A stretch of 64,000 nucleotides of DNA from NCBI RefSeq assembly GCF_010119235.1, contig NZ_JAAATZ010000001.1, forward strand, positions 3,209,946 through 3,273,945, written 5' to 3'. The position numbers were made by a program, and so were the translations under genes. The notes under the pieces are model-generated. The model saw only the letters and a program-made list of their open reading frames with translations, made no database searches and had not been told where the DNA came from. The stretch comes from Flavobacterium phycosphaerae. Its GTDB lineage: Bacteria; Bacteroidota; Bacteroidia; Flavobacteriales; Flavobacteriaceae. Position 1 is the first letter of the stretch; each line of letters begins with the position of its first letter. Below are positions 28,020 to 37,879 of the stretch, piece after piece.

Positions 28020-29935
28020 TTAGAACTGAAATAGATGATATTATCGAACAGATTGATAGTAAAAATAATTTCCTTTTAAGTGGTGGAGCTGGTAGTGGCA
28101 AAACTTATACACTGGTGCAAACCATTAGATTGATCATTGGTAAATATCCTACCGAACGGGTTGCCTGTATCACCTTCACTAATGCAGCAGTCAAAGAAAT
28201 TGAGGAAAGAATTGACGATGACAACCTTGATGTTTCAACTATTCACGATTTTTTATGGGATTGTATTAAAAATTATCAATACGAACTAAAAAAAGCCCTA
28301 GTTGATTTAGCCAATAATGTTGATGTGAAGAAAATTAACATACTGAACCCCACAATCGAAATGTTTAATGAAAATGGGATCCAGTATAAGGAAAACGTAA
28401 GTTTGATAAATGGTATTATTTCACATGATGAGCTTTTGATAATAGCCGAACACCTTTTTGAAAATTATATTAAACTTAATGATATAATCAAGGATAAATT
28501 TAAATTCATACTTGTTGACGAATATCAAGATACGAATGAATTAGTAATTAAGATTTTTTTAAAACATTTCAAAAAAAGTAAAAAGGTAAATATAGTTGGT
28601 TTTTTTGGCGACGCTATGCAATCCATTTATGATAATTCGATCGGTAGTTTGGATAGCTATAAAGGTAATTCAGGTGATTTGGTTAGAGAAATAAAAAAAG
28701 AACAGAATCGTCGTAATCCATTAAAAGTAATAGACTTAGCTAATAAACTGAGAAATGATGGATTGGTACAAAAGGAATCTCAAGATTTAGATGCTCCAAA
28801 TATGGATACTACTGGTAAGGTAAAACCCGGTGATATAAAATTTATATATTCATCAGAATATAATTTGGAAAAAGTACGTCAATATCTCGATTGGGATTTT
28901 AATGATGCTGAAAATACAAAGGAGTTAAATTTAACCCATAATTTAATAGCTAAACAAGCTCAATTTTCGGCATTGATGAGTATCTATAATGATGACCAGA
29001 TTTTAGAATATAAAAATTTAATCAATTCTTTTTTAAAGGAACATCCCGAAATAATAGTTCTTGAAAGCGATACTTTCAGTGACGTTATAAAAAAAACAGG
29101 AATAAATCCTTCTAACGGCAATATGTTGAATTTTATAACTTCAAATCAAGATTTATTTAATGAAGCCATAACTTATCCCTTCGAAGTTTTTAAGAAGATT
29201 TACTTGGATAGCGAGATACTGACCGATGATAAAAAACAAAAAGAAGGAGAAGAGAGCAAAAAGGGTTCAAAACGCGACAATCTCTTAAAGCATTTATTTA
29301 AAATTCAAAATTGTATACGTTTATACAAAGACGGATTTTACAATGATTTTTTAAAAACAACGAATTATAAAATTAACTCTATTAATGATAAAACTGTTTT
29401 GAAAAAGCAAATTGAAGATTTATCAAATATTGGTTCTAAGAGTATTGGAGAAATGATTGATTTGGCAGACACTTACAAAATTATTATAAAAGACCAACGA
29501 TTAGATGAGTATATTGCTAAAAAACAATATGTTTATAACAGGGTTTGTAAAGTTGGTTATACTGAATTTTTAAATCTTTTCAATTATTTAGAGGGCTATA
29601 CCCCGTTCTCGACACAACATAAAACTAAAGGAAACGAATTTGATAATGTTTTAGTTATTCTAGATCGAGGAAATTGGAATAAATATAACTTCGAATATGT
29701 TTTTGATAATGGGAGTATTTATCAATCATTAATTGATGGCAAATCAAAGACAAAATCTAAACTAGAAAGTTATCCAAAAATTAAAGAAAGGACACAAAAA
29801 ATATTTTATGTATGCTGTACTAGAGCAAAAGAGAACTTAGCAGTTTTTTTTCATCTACCCTCCCCTGCAATCTTATCTACTGCTGAAAGCTGGTTTACAA
29901 AAGACAATTTAATTAATCTTGATTCAATTACTTAG
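28001..29935 (+). CDS. gajB: UvrD/Rep-like superfamily 1 helicase (Gabija GajB-like)
   Basis: A 644-aa helicase with all main SF1 motifs in order: Walker A LSGGAGSGKTYTL; motif Ia ACITFTNAAVKEIEERI; motif II ILVDEYQDTNE; motif III GFFGDAMQSIYD; motif IV EQNRRNPLKVI; motif V STQHKTKGNEFDNV; and motif VI IFYVCCTRAKENL. It overlaps the end of the OLD nuclease gene by 19 bp. An OLD-type nuclease followed by an overlapping UvrD-like helicase is the defining gene order of Gabija anti-phage systems. It is longer than the roughly 500 aa of Bacillus GajB. Confidence 0.88.
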   Translation: MAEGKLIRTEIDDIIEQIDSKNNFLLSGGAGSGKTYTLVQTIRLIIGKYPTERVACITFTNAAVKEIEERIDDDNLDVSTIHDFLWDCIKNYQYELKKALVDLANNVDVKKINILNPTIEMFNENGIQYKENVSLINGIISHDELLIIAEHLFENYIKLNDIIKDKFKFILVDEYQDTNELVIKIFLKHFKKSKKVNIVGFFGDAMQSIYDNSIGSLDSYKGNSGDLVREIKKEQNRRNPLKVIDLANKLRNDGLVQKESQDLDAPNMDTTGKVKPGDIKFIYSSEYNLEKVRQYLDWDFNDAENTKELNLTHNLIAKQAQFSALMSIYNDDQILEYKNLINSFLKEHPEIIVLESDTFSDVIKKTGINPSNGNMLNFITSNQDLFNEAITYPFEVFKKIYLDSEILTDDKKQKEGEESKKGSKRDNLLKHLFKIQNCIRLYKDGFYNDFLKTTNYKINSINDKTVLKKQIEDLSNIGSKSIGEMIDLADTYKIIIKDQRLDEYIAKKQYVYNRVCKVGYTEFLNLFNYLEGYTPFSTQHKTKGNEFDNVLVILDRGNWNKYNFEYVFDNGSIYQSLIDGKSKTKSKLESYPKIKERTQKIFYVCCTRAKENLAVFFHLPSPAILSTAESWFTKDNLINLDSIT

Positions 29936-29946
29936 ACATCATCTTT

Positions 29947-30261
29947 ATGACTACCAAAATCGCAAATCAAATAGCAGAACTTCTGAACAATCGAAATCAA
30001 TTGACAGTACAATATACCGAAGAAAAAGCTTTAGCCAATAAAGACAATTATGTTTATATATTAGATTTCGAAAAAGTTATTGCTTGTGCAGAAAGCAAAA
30101 AAGTACAATGGTATCAATGGGAAGTTTCTCATGTTTCAGTAGCAAAAGATTTTGAAGGGAAAGGATTTGGAAATAAAATTCTTTTAGATGCAGAACGTAA
30201 GGCACGTGCTGGGAACGCAAGAATTTTACAATGCACTAATAAATTTTATAATTCCTATTGA
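29947..30261 (+). CDS. GNAT acetyltransferase, C-terminally truncated
   Basis: A 104-aa protein with the N-terminal strands of a GNAT enzyme and acetyl-CoA-binding motif A, VSVAKDFEGKGFGNKILLDAE. The usual last ~40 residues (the C-terminal strand pair and the Phe-Gly region) are missing; after ILQCT the frame runs into unrelated sequence. No other frame restores them, so this looks like a real truncation at the right edge of the accessory island. Confidence 0.65.
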   Translation: MTTKIANQIAELLNNRNQLTVQYTEEKALANKDNYVYILDFEKVIACAESKKVQWYQWEVSHVSVAKDFEGKGFGNKILLDAERKARAGNARILQCTNKFYNSY

Positions 30262-30325
30262 TTCAAATATAGTTAAACATTGTAATTTTATTCATCACTA
30301 ACATTGGAACATTACCAACATTACC

Positions 30326-30841
30326 TTATTTCTTTTTTACCCGAAACCATTTTGATTCTTTATTATAATATACTTTAATAGAATCTTTGTTTAAGGCGGT
30401 TACTTTTAAGCCATCTTTATCCTGATTCAAATGCAGTTTCAAAAACTTGCCGTCTGAGCTTAAAAGGATTGTTTCTTGTGCCTTATTATCTACAGATTTA
30501 ATATATCCAAAATAACGAACATTCGGAAATAAAGTTTTAGAGGTCGCCTTTGACAGCTCTTTTTTTAGTTCTTTCTTAGAAGATACATTATTTGAATTTA
30601 TGCGTGTTCTTTTAGCTACTCCTTTAGAGCTGCACAGAAATGGATCTCTTATAATCTTGTTCAATTCAAAAGTATCCTTTTTAAGTATTTTATTTTTAGC
30701 ATCATAATTACTATTGGTAATAGTAGCAAAAGACAATGGCTCCTTTTTAACAAAATATTGATTTACATATCTATAAATTACAGTTCCCCACAAGGATAAC
30801 ATCAATACTAATAAAACAACATTTAATTTCTTTTTCATCAA
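30326..30841 (-). CDS. GspC/PilP-like pilus or T2SS-associated protein (hypothetical)
   Basis: A 171-aa protein with one N-terminal membrane segment (LNVVLLVLMLSLWGTVIYRYV) and a periplasmic part ending in a compact beta-rich domain (VRYFGYIKSVDNKAQETILL... LNKDSIKVYYNKESKWFRV). That topology and the YFGYIK...ILLSSDGKF pattern resemble PilP/GspC-type proteins that link the inner-membrane platform to the secretin. The call rests on context and topology. It is the last gene of the long secretion operon. Confidence 0.45.
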   Translation of the reverse strand: MMKKKLNVVLLVLMLSLWGTVIYRYVNQYFVKKEPLSFATITNSNYDAKNKILKKDTFELNKIIRDPFLCSSKGVAKRTRINSNNVSSKKELKKELSKATSKTLFPNVRYFGYIKSVDNKAQETILLSSDGKFLKLHLNQDKDGLKVTALNKDSIKVYYNKESKWFRVKKK

Positions 30842-30855
30842 CTAAAAAATGAGTT

Positions 30856-31812
30856 TTAATTTACTGTAAATTTAAAAGGCACATTATACAATCCTGTATT
30901 TCCGGCTAAATCCTTTGCTTTTACTCTCCAATAATAATCTCCGGCTGTTGAAAATGACTGTTGGAAACTCGTTGTTGCAGTATTCGATGACTGAAGAATT
31001 GAAGTAAAGTTTACATCGCTGGAAAATTCTATCGTATAGGATATGGCTGATTGAATGGCTCCAACATCTGCAGGGATGGTCCAGGTAAAGTTTATCGGTT
31101 CATTTATAGTTTGTGATGAATTAGCTGCTGGTAAAGCGTTTGCAGGAGTATTTGGAATACTTCTGTCTAAATAAAAATTTCTCGAAGAGAACATCGTGGC
31201 ACTAGTACTGTTTACTCCTTTTATCTTCCATTTATATTGGGCATCATTAGCCAATATAGTACTGTTTAAGGTAAGAGATGTGACAGTTAAGTTAGATTGC
31301 TGATTAACTATAGACGCTGCATTGGTAACATTAATCAACTCAAAACTATAACTATCAGCAGCAGTTAAACTTTGCCAAGATAAAATTACGGCTGTATTAT
31401 TAGTATAAAAATTATCGGATGGATTAGATAATATAATTTGCTGATTAGTTAAATCGTTAGTCTCATAAACCGCAAAATTATAGTTAAAAGTATAAGTAGA
31501 AGAATATGCAAAGTTTTCACCTCTAACACGCCATTGATAATTCCCTTGGGTCAAAGGAAAACTAAAATGATTTTGACTGACTAATGAATCTAAAACCATA
31601 TTAGAATTGGTTGAGTAAACTTGTATTCTGTATTTGTCAGCGCCATCGAGTTCATTCCATTGAAAATCTACTACATTACTGTAAATAGATTGGCTGTTTT
31701 GCGGATATATAATTTGTACAACATCGTTAGTGATATCTTTCTCTATAATATCTTCACAAGAACACAAAGAAATCAAAGTCAGTACGATGATTATGCTATT
31801 TATTGCTTTCAT
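30856..31812 (-). CDS. Lipoprotein with fibronectin type III-like domains
   Basis: A 318-aa lipoprotein: signal segment and lipobox LISLCSC (Cys near residue 19). Three repeated beta-sandwich domains follow, each with F-x-W-x(n)-Y-x-(I/F)-(Q/E) patterns such as VDFQWNELDGADKYRIQVYS, LSWQSLTAADSYSFELINV and FTWTIPADVGAIQSAISYTI. It sits within the secretion operon, overlapping the PilO-like gene by 17 bp. It may anchor or modify the machine at the outer membrane, or be a substrate. Confidence 0.7.
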   Translation of the reverse strand: MKAINSIIIVLTLISLCSCEDIIEKDITNDVVQIIYPQNSQSIYSNVVDFQWNELDGADKYRIQVYSTNSNMVLDSLVSQNHFSFPLTQGNYQWRVRGENFAYSSTYTFNYNFAVYETNDLTNQQIILSNPSDNFYTNNTAVILSWQSLTAADSYSFELINVTNAASIVNQQSNLTVTSLTLNSTILANDAQYKWKIKGVNSTSATMFSSRNFYLDRSIPNTPANALPAANSSQTINEPINFTWTIPADVGAIQSAISYTIEFSSDVNFTSILQSSNTATTSFQQSFSTAGDYYWRVKAKDLAGNTGLYNVPFKFTVN

Positions 31813-32320
31813 AATTTTGGAATATTAGTTTTAAATGTAACATTTCTTTTTTAGTGTTTTTTTTATCAGTATAAAAGGCAAGGCTTATTATTTTTGAATA
31901 GTCAAATTGTTTTTCAAATTTATAGGTCAAGTCCAATAACTGATTATAGCTTCCTGTTAAATCTATTTCATAAGTATAAACCTGATAATCATCGTATACA
32001 AAATTGTGAATGGGTTGTAAATTATTAATCGAAATTTCGGAGCCATTTTTCACTAAAAAATCAATGATTTCCTGTTGAATTTTTTCTTTTTCAACCCCTT
32101 CTTTACCAATCAGTTTATCTAACCCAGCCACTTGGTTGCTCAAAACTCTAATATTGGAAGTTTGATTATTCATTAGCGCTTTTTTATCTCTCAAAACATT
32201 ATTTTCCGTATACAATAAAATCAAATTACTGAAAGATCTCTTGTAAGCAGTTATAGAAAGTATTATAAAAAATACAATCAGAAATTTAAATTTGAGTTTA
32301 TAGCTGTATTCATTAAACAT
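31796..32320 (-). CDS. PilO/GspM-like inner-membrane assembly protein
   Basis: A 174-aa protein: a short cytoplasmic start, one membrane helix (FKFLIVFFIILSITAYKRSF), a coiled-coil stretch (LLYTENNVLRDKKALMNNQTSNIRVLSNQV) and a ferredoxin-like periplasmic domain (IHNFVYDDYQVYTYEIDLTGSYNQLLDLTYKFE). The GSYxxLLxLxYxxE pattern is typical of PilO/GspM. Its start overlaps the end of the preceding GspL/PilN-like gene once that gene's frameshift is corrected. Confidence 0.7.
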   Translation of the reverse strand: MFNEYSYKLKFKFLIVFFIILSITAYKRSFSNLILLYTENNVLRDKKALMNNQTSNIRVLSNQVAGLDKLIGKEGVEKEKIQQEIIDFLVKNGSEISINNLQPIHNFVYDDYQVYTYEIDLTGSYNQLLDLTYKFEKQFDYSKIISLAFYTDKKNTKKEMLHLKLIFQNYESNK

Positions 32321-33499
32321 CCTTGATAGTGATTTTTAATTCAAAATAAGATATGTTTTGTTTGTCTCTTTTAATAGATATTATCTCCAATTTTTGCAAC
32401 CATTTTTCATTTTTTAAAGAATCAATCCAATCATTAAAAGCAGTTTCATTAACAGTATTCCCTCTCAATAAAATGATTTTATAATCAAATTCAACCTTTT
32501 CGGTTTTTTTGATTTCTTTTTTAATGGGTACACTTCCAAATAAGAAAAATTGATGGCAGCCGGAATTGATTTTGACAATTCATAACAATAAAATGAGATA
32601 AACTTCTTCGAAGAAAAACCAGTTTCAGCAAGAATTTTAAGTTTTTTTTCCTTTTGAAGTTCTAAATCATTAATAACCATATATGACTTATTTGTAAAAC
32701 TGTTTTCTAAATTTAAAGTTGCATTTTTATAAATGAAATATTGAGTTAAACCATAACTGGCAAGCAGTAAACAAAAAAAACCAACTAACATTACAACTCC
32801 CGATTTTTCAAAAACCTTTCTATAAATAACCTCCTCGTAATCTATCTGACCACTACTACTTTTTTGAATAGTATTTTGATTGATATAAAAATTAATGGCA
32901 GCCCCATATAATGGAAGATGGAAATTAGTAATCGAGGCCGTTCCAATAGCATAATTTTCAGTTTTGTTATCTTCAACAGTTTTTGAAATAGCATTTAAAG
33001 TGTTATTATTAAATTCAAGTACTGTTTCATTGGATAAGAGTTTACCTTTATCAAGTAAATCATTAACCAAAACTGCAGTTAAACCACCAATATAAAAATC
33101 AATAATCTGGATTTCATTTTTATGAAAAAGACCAATCAATTCGTCTAATACAGTAGCTCTGCAAAAACTCAAAAATTGACTGTCTTGAGTATTATAACTG
33201 GTATAATGTATTGATTTATAATCTAAATTTTTTAACCATTCAGTATCAGCCTCATTTTTTAAGTCAATCTTTTTATTCAATATTCCTTTGCCATCCAACA
33301 AAAGAATCGACGGATTTCCGGTATCCAGTTTAGCTTTTAAGCTTTCAATATCAGAAAAAACCAAATTTTCAACAATATCTAACTGCGACTTGTTTTTCTT
33401 TACTTTCAAAAGAAAATAAGAATCACCTTCACCAGTCCTAAAGACTCCGATTAGATTAAGGGCCTTAAAATTTACTATTTTATGAAATAAAAAATTCAT
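32313..33499 (-). CDS. GspL/PilM-PilN-like assembly protein, one frameshift near the 3' end
   Basis: The open frame from 33499 stops at 32465 (344 aa). Adding one A to the A6 tract at about 32521-32526 continues it to a stop at 32313-32315, giving about 395 aa. The restored tail has the FNDWIDSLKNEKWLQKLEI pattern expected in PilN/GspL periplasmic domains. The N-terminal part looks like an actin-like cytoplasmic domain, followed by a membrane helix (VVMLVGFFCLLLASYGLTQYF) and a coiled coil. The corrected stop overlaps the PilO-like start (ATGTTTAA). Its start overlaps the secretin stop by one base. Confidence 0.68.
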
Positions 33500-35418
33500 T
33501 AATAAACAACTGTCGGTTTAATAAAAATATGAAGTTTCGAAGTACTTTTTGCCTTTTTTCTGCTACTGAAAAACCATTTAATTATAGGTATTCTTGATAT
33601 CAAGGGAACACCTGAACCTGAATTCTCTCTTTCCAATTCATCTAATCCACCTAGCAATATCATTTCATTATTTTTAACTCTCACCAAAGATTCAAATTTT
33701 TGTGTGGCCTTACCCGGCGGTGCTGTAGCCCCTGCTCTGGCTAGGAAAGAACTTTTTTCAACAACTATATTAAGAGTAACATTTTCGTCAGTAGAAACAA
33801 ATGGTTTTATAGATAGACTTAAATTAGCATCAGTAGATTTCCAAGATCCTGACTGCAAAATATTATTATTTATCCCACTATTAATTAACTGATTAGTTTG
33901 CTCAAAATAGTAACTAGTTTCCCCAATTGCTAATTTGGCCTCGTGACCACTAATCGTGGCTATTTTCGGAGTTGACTCAATTTTAATAATAGAATTATTC
34001 TCAAGTGCTTGTAGATTCAAATAGAAAGCTTCAGTTACTTTTCCCAATTTAATTAATCCGAGTCCATTAAATGCATCTATCAAATTGTTCACTGAACCAC
34101 CATTTAGATTAACATCAGTTGTAGGGAATAGAACTCCGCTGGTTTGTTTAATATTGCTTTTATCAATACCAGCCTTAATACCGGTTTGAATATCATATGA
34201 TTTATTATACTGTACGATAATAACTTCTATTTGAACTAAGGGAACTACTTTATCAATTTGTTTAATATAGACACGCAATTCATCAATCAAAGACTTGGCA
34301 CCAGAAACAACTAAACCATTCAATTCAACAAATTCCTTAATTTCCAATTTTTCAGTAAAAACTCTTGGCAATGAAGTCAAAACAGATTCAATAGAACGAT
34401 TTTCAAGCTGAATGATTTCTGTTGCCCTTAGCCCTTCTGTTACCTGTTCCCCTATTAAGTAATAGTCATTCTGCTTTTTGAATGCATATTTTTTGCCTTT
34501 AAAAATATTTGCCAATAAATCATCGAAAGTTAGATTATCAACTTGCAATGATGTCTTTTCATTTTCAGGCTTATTATAGAAAAAATAATTGATTTTTAAT
34601 TTTTCTGCAGCCTCTTCAATTAAATCGGTGGCATCAGCAACATTGGCTTTAACATCTAAAAATCCATTCTTATTAACATCCACCTGAAAAAATCCGGGAG
34701 CATCAGCGGCTAATTTTTGAGGTTTATTTTTAACGGTATTGTTTTTTTCCGTGGCAGTTGAAACTGAGTTCTGACTACTCCTTTCTAAAAGATAAAACCC
34801 ATTATCGTCTTTAGTAGCAGTAAGACTATTTGATTTAGCCATCATCTCGATAACCTGATCAAAGGGACGGTTTAGAATGTAGGAGGATACTTTTTGAGTT
34901 TTAATGTCAGGGGCCATAATGATATTTTTCCCCGACTTGTCAATTATAGCCTGAACTACATTAGGCAAAGAATCATTCTCAAGTTTAACGGAAAGAAAAT
35001 CATTTAAATTGTTATAGGTGACATCAATTATTTTGAGCTCTTTTTTAGGAATGACTTTAATCTCCATTCTCTTTTTGAAGATGATAATATTATTAACAAA
35101 ATCAACATCAAGATCATATTTCTGAACCAAAAAAGTAAAAACATCCTTTACGGTTACATCGAAAAAATTATTAACAACAGGTTGATTTAAATCTGTATCA
35201 ACACTAACGTTCAACTGATGTTCTTGAGCTATCGAGTTGATAAAATCATATAATGTTAAACCGGAAACATCTGTTTTCATTACATCATTCAGTCCTTTTT
35301 TAATCTTCGAAAAATCTTCGAACTTCTTATTAATCTCCGTATAATCTTGTTGACCAAACGAAAGGTTAATAACAAAAAATCCAATAACAGTATATATAAT
35401 TTTGTTTATCATTATCAA
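33499..35418 (-). CDS. Secretin (GspD/PilQ family outer-membrane pore)
   Basis: A 639-aa protein with signal peptide (ends FGQQ). N-terminal secretin and STN-like N domains (for example TDVSGLTLYDFINSIAQEHQ and VKDVFTFLVQKYDLDV) are followed by an N1-type domain (IIQLENRSIESVLTSLPRVF) and the secretin core: IEVIIVQYNKSYDIQTGI, LEENNSI-like ALENNSIIKIESTPKIAT, GETSYYFEQ, and the end region EMILLGGLDELERENSG with VPLISRIPIIKWFFSSR. It forms the outer-membrane channel of the machine. It overlaps gspE by 4 bp. Confidence 0.93.
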   Translation of the reverse strand: MIMINKIIYTVIGFFVINLSFGQQDYTEINKKFEDFSKIKKGLNDVMKTDVSGLTLYDFINSIAQEHQLNVSVDTDLNQPVVNNFFDVTVKDVFTFLVQKYDLDVDFVNNIIIFKKRMEIKVIPKKELKIIDVTYNNLNDFLSVKLENDSLPNVVQAIIDKSGKNIIMAPDIKTQKVSSYILNRPFDQVIEMMAKSNSLTATKDDNGFYLLERSSQNSVSTATEKNNTVKNKPQKLAADAPGFFQVDVNKNGFLDVKANVADATDLIEEAAEKLKINYFFYNKPENEKTSLQVDNLTFDDLLANIFKGKKYAFKKQNDYYLIGEQVTEGLRATEIIQLENRSIESVLTSLPRVFTEKLEIKEFVELNGLVVSGAKSLIDELRVYIKQIDKVVPLVQIEVIIVQYNKSYDIQTGIKAGIDKSNIKQTSGVLFPTTDVNLNGGSVNNLIDAFNGLGLIKLGKVTEAFYLNLQALENNSIIKIESTPKIATISGHEAKLAIGETSYYFEQTNQLINSGINNNILQSGSWKSTDANLSLSIKPFVSTDENVTLNIVVEKSSFLARAGATAPPGKATQKFESLVRVKNNEMILLGGLDELERENSGSGVPLISRIPIIKWFFSSRKKAKSTSKLHIFIKPTVVY

Positions 35419-36818
35419 GCATTGATTAAAATTGAATAAATTTCCTCCAGTGCAGTTTCACCGCTTGAAAGTATATCAAAAGCCCTATCTGGTAGAGACT
35501 TATGATTAGCCTTATCACTGAATATAGTATTTACTTCATTATTTTTTATGTGGTTTGCTGTTTTAAAATCTACGTTTAATATCTCGTATATTGCTTTTCT
35601 ACCACTATAACCGGTATGATAACATTTATTACATCCAATAGCTTTATACAATTTATCAATTTTGTAAGGTATTTGAAAACTACTGGGAAAGTCTTCTGCA
35701 GTAAAGTCAATGGGTAGTTTACAATGGGAACAAAGTTTTCTGATTAAGCGTTGTGCTACTGAAATATTTAACGTTTCAGCAATTAAATATGGTGGTATAC
35801 CCATATCAATTAATCTGGCAACAGTTCCTACTGCCGAATTGGTATGTATGGTAGATAAAACCAAGTGACCGGTTAACGAAGCTCTTATTGCCATCATAGC
35901 GGTCTCAGAATCCCTGATTTCTCCAAGCATAATGATGTCTGGGTCTTGACGAAGAAAAGATCGTAAAGTTGAAGCAAATGTTAATCCAATGTCTTCTTTA
36001 AGCTGAACCTGATTTATTCCTTTAAGAGTATACTCTATTGGATCTTCAACAGTAACTATATTGCGGACTGTATCATTTAATAATTTCAAAGTAGCATACA
36101 GAGTGGTAGTTTTACCTGAACCGGTTGGACCACTAATTAAAATGATTCCATTAGGCTTTTTAATAGCTTCAAGATAATAGTGCAACTCATCACCATCCAA
36201 ACCTAGTGTATTCAAATCAATATTAGAAGCATCATTGCCTAACAAACGCATCACAATCTTTTCTCCAAAGAGTGTCGGTAAAATAGAAACCCTTATATCA
36301 TAGGAATCATTGGTAATCCTACCATCTTGAGGCAATCTTTTCTCAGTAATATTAAGCTTTGCTTTAATTTTTACTTTATTGACTAACTCTAAATAATTTT
36401 CTTTATCTATTTTATAGCGTTCAATAAGCTGACCGTCAATCCTAAATCTGATTCTGGCATCCAACTCATATATTTCAAAATGAATATCACTACTTTTTAG
36501 TGACTTTGCTTCGTAAAGCAAATTTTCTAAAAAATCTCCTTTATCTATATTTAAAGATTGTGAAGCATTACTACCTCTATCTTTTCTGTAATATAACGAG
36601 AGTGCTTTTTCGATTTCATTACTTTCAAAAGGTAAAAAAAATACATCTTTTCCCAAAAGCAACTCCAACTCTTCTATAGAATCTTTAGTGTTATAAGTAG
36701 TATCTACAAAAAAAGTTATGCTGTTCTCATCAGCATTTTTAGGCACAATCTTATAATGATTAGCTAAATCACTCGAAATAATATGTTGATTTTCGGGAGT
36801 AATATTGATTTCTTGCAT
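35415..36818 (-). CDS. gspE: GspE/PilB-family secretion or pilus assembly ATPase
   Basis: A 467-aa cytoplasmic hexameric ATPase. The N-terminal domain (to about 90) is followed by SDIHFEIYELDARIRFRIDG. Walker A is GPTGSGKTTT (230-239), the Asp box is TVEDPIEY (about 256-263), Walker B is DPDIIMLGEIRD (292-303), and the His box is STIHTNSA (322-329). The zinc site has two CxxC pairs (Cys363/366 and Cys396/399), typical of assembly rather than retraction ATPases. It powers pilin or pseudopilin polymerisation through the GspF-like platform. Confidence 0.96.
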   Translation of the reverse strand: MQEINITPENQHIISSDLANHYKIVPKNADENSITFFVDTTYNTKDSIEELELLLGKDVFFLPFESNEIEKALSLYYRKDRGSNASQSLNIDKGDFLENLLYEAKSLKSSDIHFEIYELDARIRFRIDGQLIERYKIDKENYLELVNKVKIKAKLNITEKRLPQDGRITNDSYDIRVSILPTLFGEKIVMRLLGNDASNIDLNTLGLDGDELHYYLEAIKKPNGIILISGPTGSGKTTTLYATLKLLNDTVRNIVTVEDPIEYTLKGINQVQLKEDIGLTFASTLRSFLRQDPDIIMLGEIRDSETAMMAIRASLTGHLVLSTIHTNSAVGTVARLIDMGIPPYLIAETLNISVAQRLIRKLCSHCKLPIDFTAEDFPSSFQIPYKIDKLYKAIGCNKCYHTGYSGRKAIYEILNVDFKTANHIKNNEVNTIFSDKANHKSLPDRAFDILSSGETALEEIYSILINA

Positions 36819-36822
36819 GGTC

Positions 36823-37305
36823 TTATATTATGGTCATTTTAGTATAATTAAGCAAAAAATCTTTTAGTAAAAATAACAGTAATAGCAAAGCTGAAAACCC
36901 AGCTAAGGGGATTGTTTTTTCTTTCATTCCTTTTTGAAACAATAGGTACAATACAATCGAAAAAATCATGGAGAGTATAAAAAAAAGAATGTAATTAAAA
37001 TTTAAAAACAAGGGAGTAATACTAATGAAAAATAACAAATCTCCTAAACCGAAATAATGGGAAAAGGGGTTTAATAGCTTTCTGTTTTTTAAGCTCATAT
37101 ACAATACTAAAACTGCTATTATTACTATAAAAAACAACATATTGGTTATATATATAGAACTCATCAATCCGGATTTTTTATTAAATAGGAAAACAGAAAA
37201 CAAAAAAATCAATACAGGCAATACTACATGTATCTTCCTGAACTTCAAATCCTGAAATAGCACTATAATTAAGCTCAATAGCAATCCTGTAATAATAAAA
37301 TCCAA
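36823..37305 (-). CDS. Prepilin peptidase (type IV leader peptidase, A24 family, short form)
   Basis: A 160-aa membrane protein with about five helices. The two catalytic Asp motifs are present: FQDLKFRKIH (about residues 18-27, equivalent to DxxxRxIP) and the GxGD motif FGLGDLLFF (about 85-93). The N-terminal methylase domain of PilD/GspO is absent, so this is a peptidase-only form. It should cleave the four prepilin-like proteins of this operon. Confidence 0.85.
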   Translation of the reverse strand: MDFIITGLLLSLIIVLFQDLKFRKIHVVLPVLIFLFSVFLFNKKSGLMSSIYITNMLFFIVIIAVLVLYMSLKNRKLLNPFSHYFGLGDLLFFISITPLFLNFNYILFFILSMIFSIVLYLLFQKGMKEKTIPLAGFSALLLLLFLLKDFLLNYTKMTII

Positions 37306-37306
37306 T

Positions 37307-37741
37307 CTACTCCTTTGTTACTTCCGTTAATATTTTCTTATTGTCAATTTCCCATGTATTAAAGGCACCATCACTATCTAAATCAGAAACAGAAGTGGCT
37401 CTGGCCAAAAAAGAATCGTTGGTAGCATCTATAACCTCCACTTTATAAACAGCTTGTCCTCCTTGATCCACAGTCAACTCTTGTTCAAAACCTAACTCCT
37501 CAAGATTATTGCTGTATTTTGAATACCGGTAAAAATGGCTTTTTTCCAGCCCGTAAACTTGATTCAGCATAGCCTGAGCTTCTATGGCTTTAGCCTGACT
37601 GATAACCGCAGTTTGATTGGGTAAAACCATTAAAAGAATAATTCCAATTATGCACAGTACAATTAATATTTCAGTCATAGAGTAGGCTTTAACCATAGTT
37701 CCTTTAATTTTTTTAACCATTTTAATTCCTGACTTTTTCAT
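37307..37741 (-). CDS. Major prepilin/pseudopilin (GspG-like)
   Basis: A 144-aa prepilin with the motif VKA|YSMTEILIVLCIIGIILL: cleavage after Ala, Glu at +5 and a hydrophobic N-terminal helix. Start alternatives give leaders of 19 residues (37741) or only 4 (ATG 37696, MVKA). The short one matches the leader of the 403-aa protein in this operon. The globular part has YGLEKSHFYRYSKYSNNLEELGF and ends with SDLDSDGAFNTWEIDNKKIL, close to the calcium-binding tail of GspG major pseudopilins. Confidence 0.85.
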   Translation of the reverse strand: MKKSGIKMVKKIKGTMVKAYSMTEILIVLCIIGIILLMVLPNQTAVISQAKAIEAQAMLNQVYGLEKSHFYRYSKYSNNLEELGFEQELTVDQGGQAVYKVEVIDATNDSFLARATSVSDLDSDGAFNTWEIDNKKILTEVTKE

Positions 37742-37879
37742 CTTCTATTATAATTTAAGGATAAAATTTATTGCTTATTTAGCATCTGAATTCGCAATTC
37801 AGTGTTATTAATAATTTGACTTCTAATTAAAGGTTTTTTTTTAATTATACAAGGTATTTCCTAAATTAATACTATTCCT

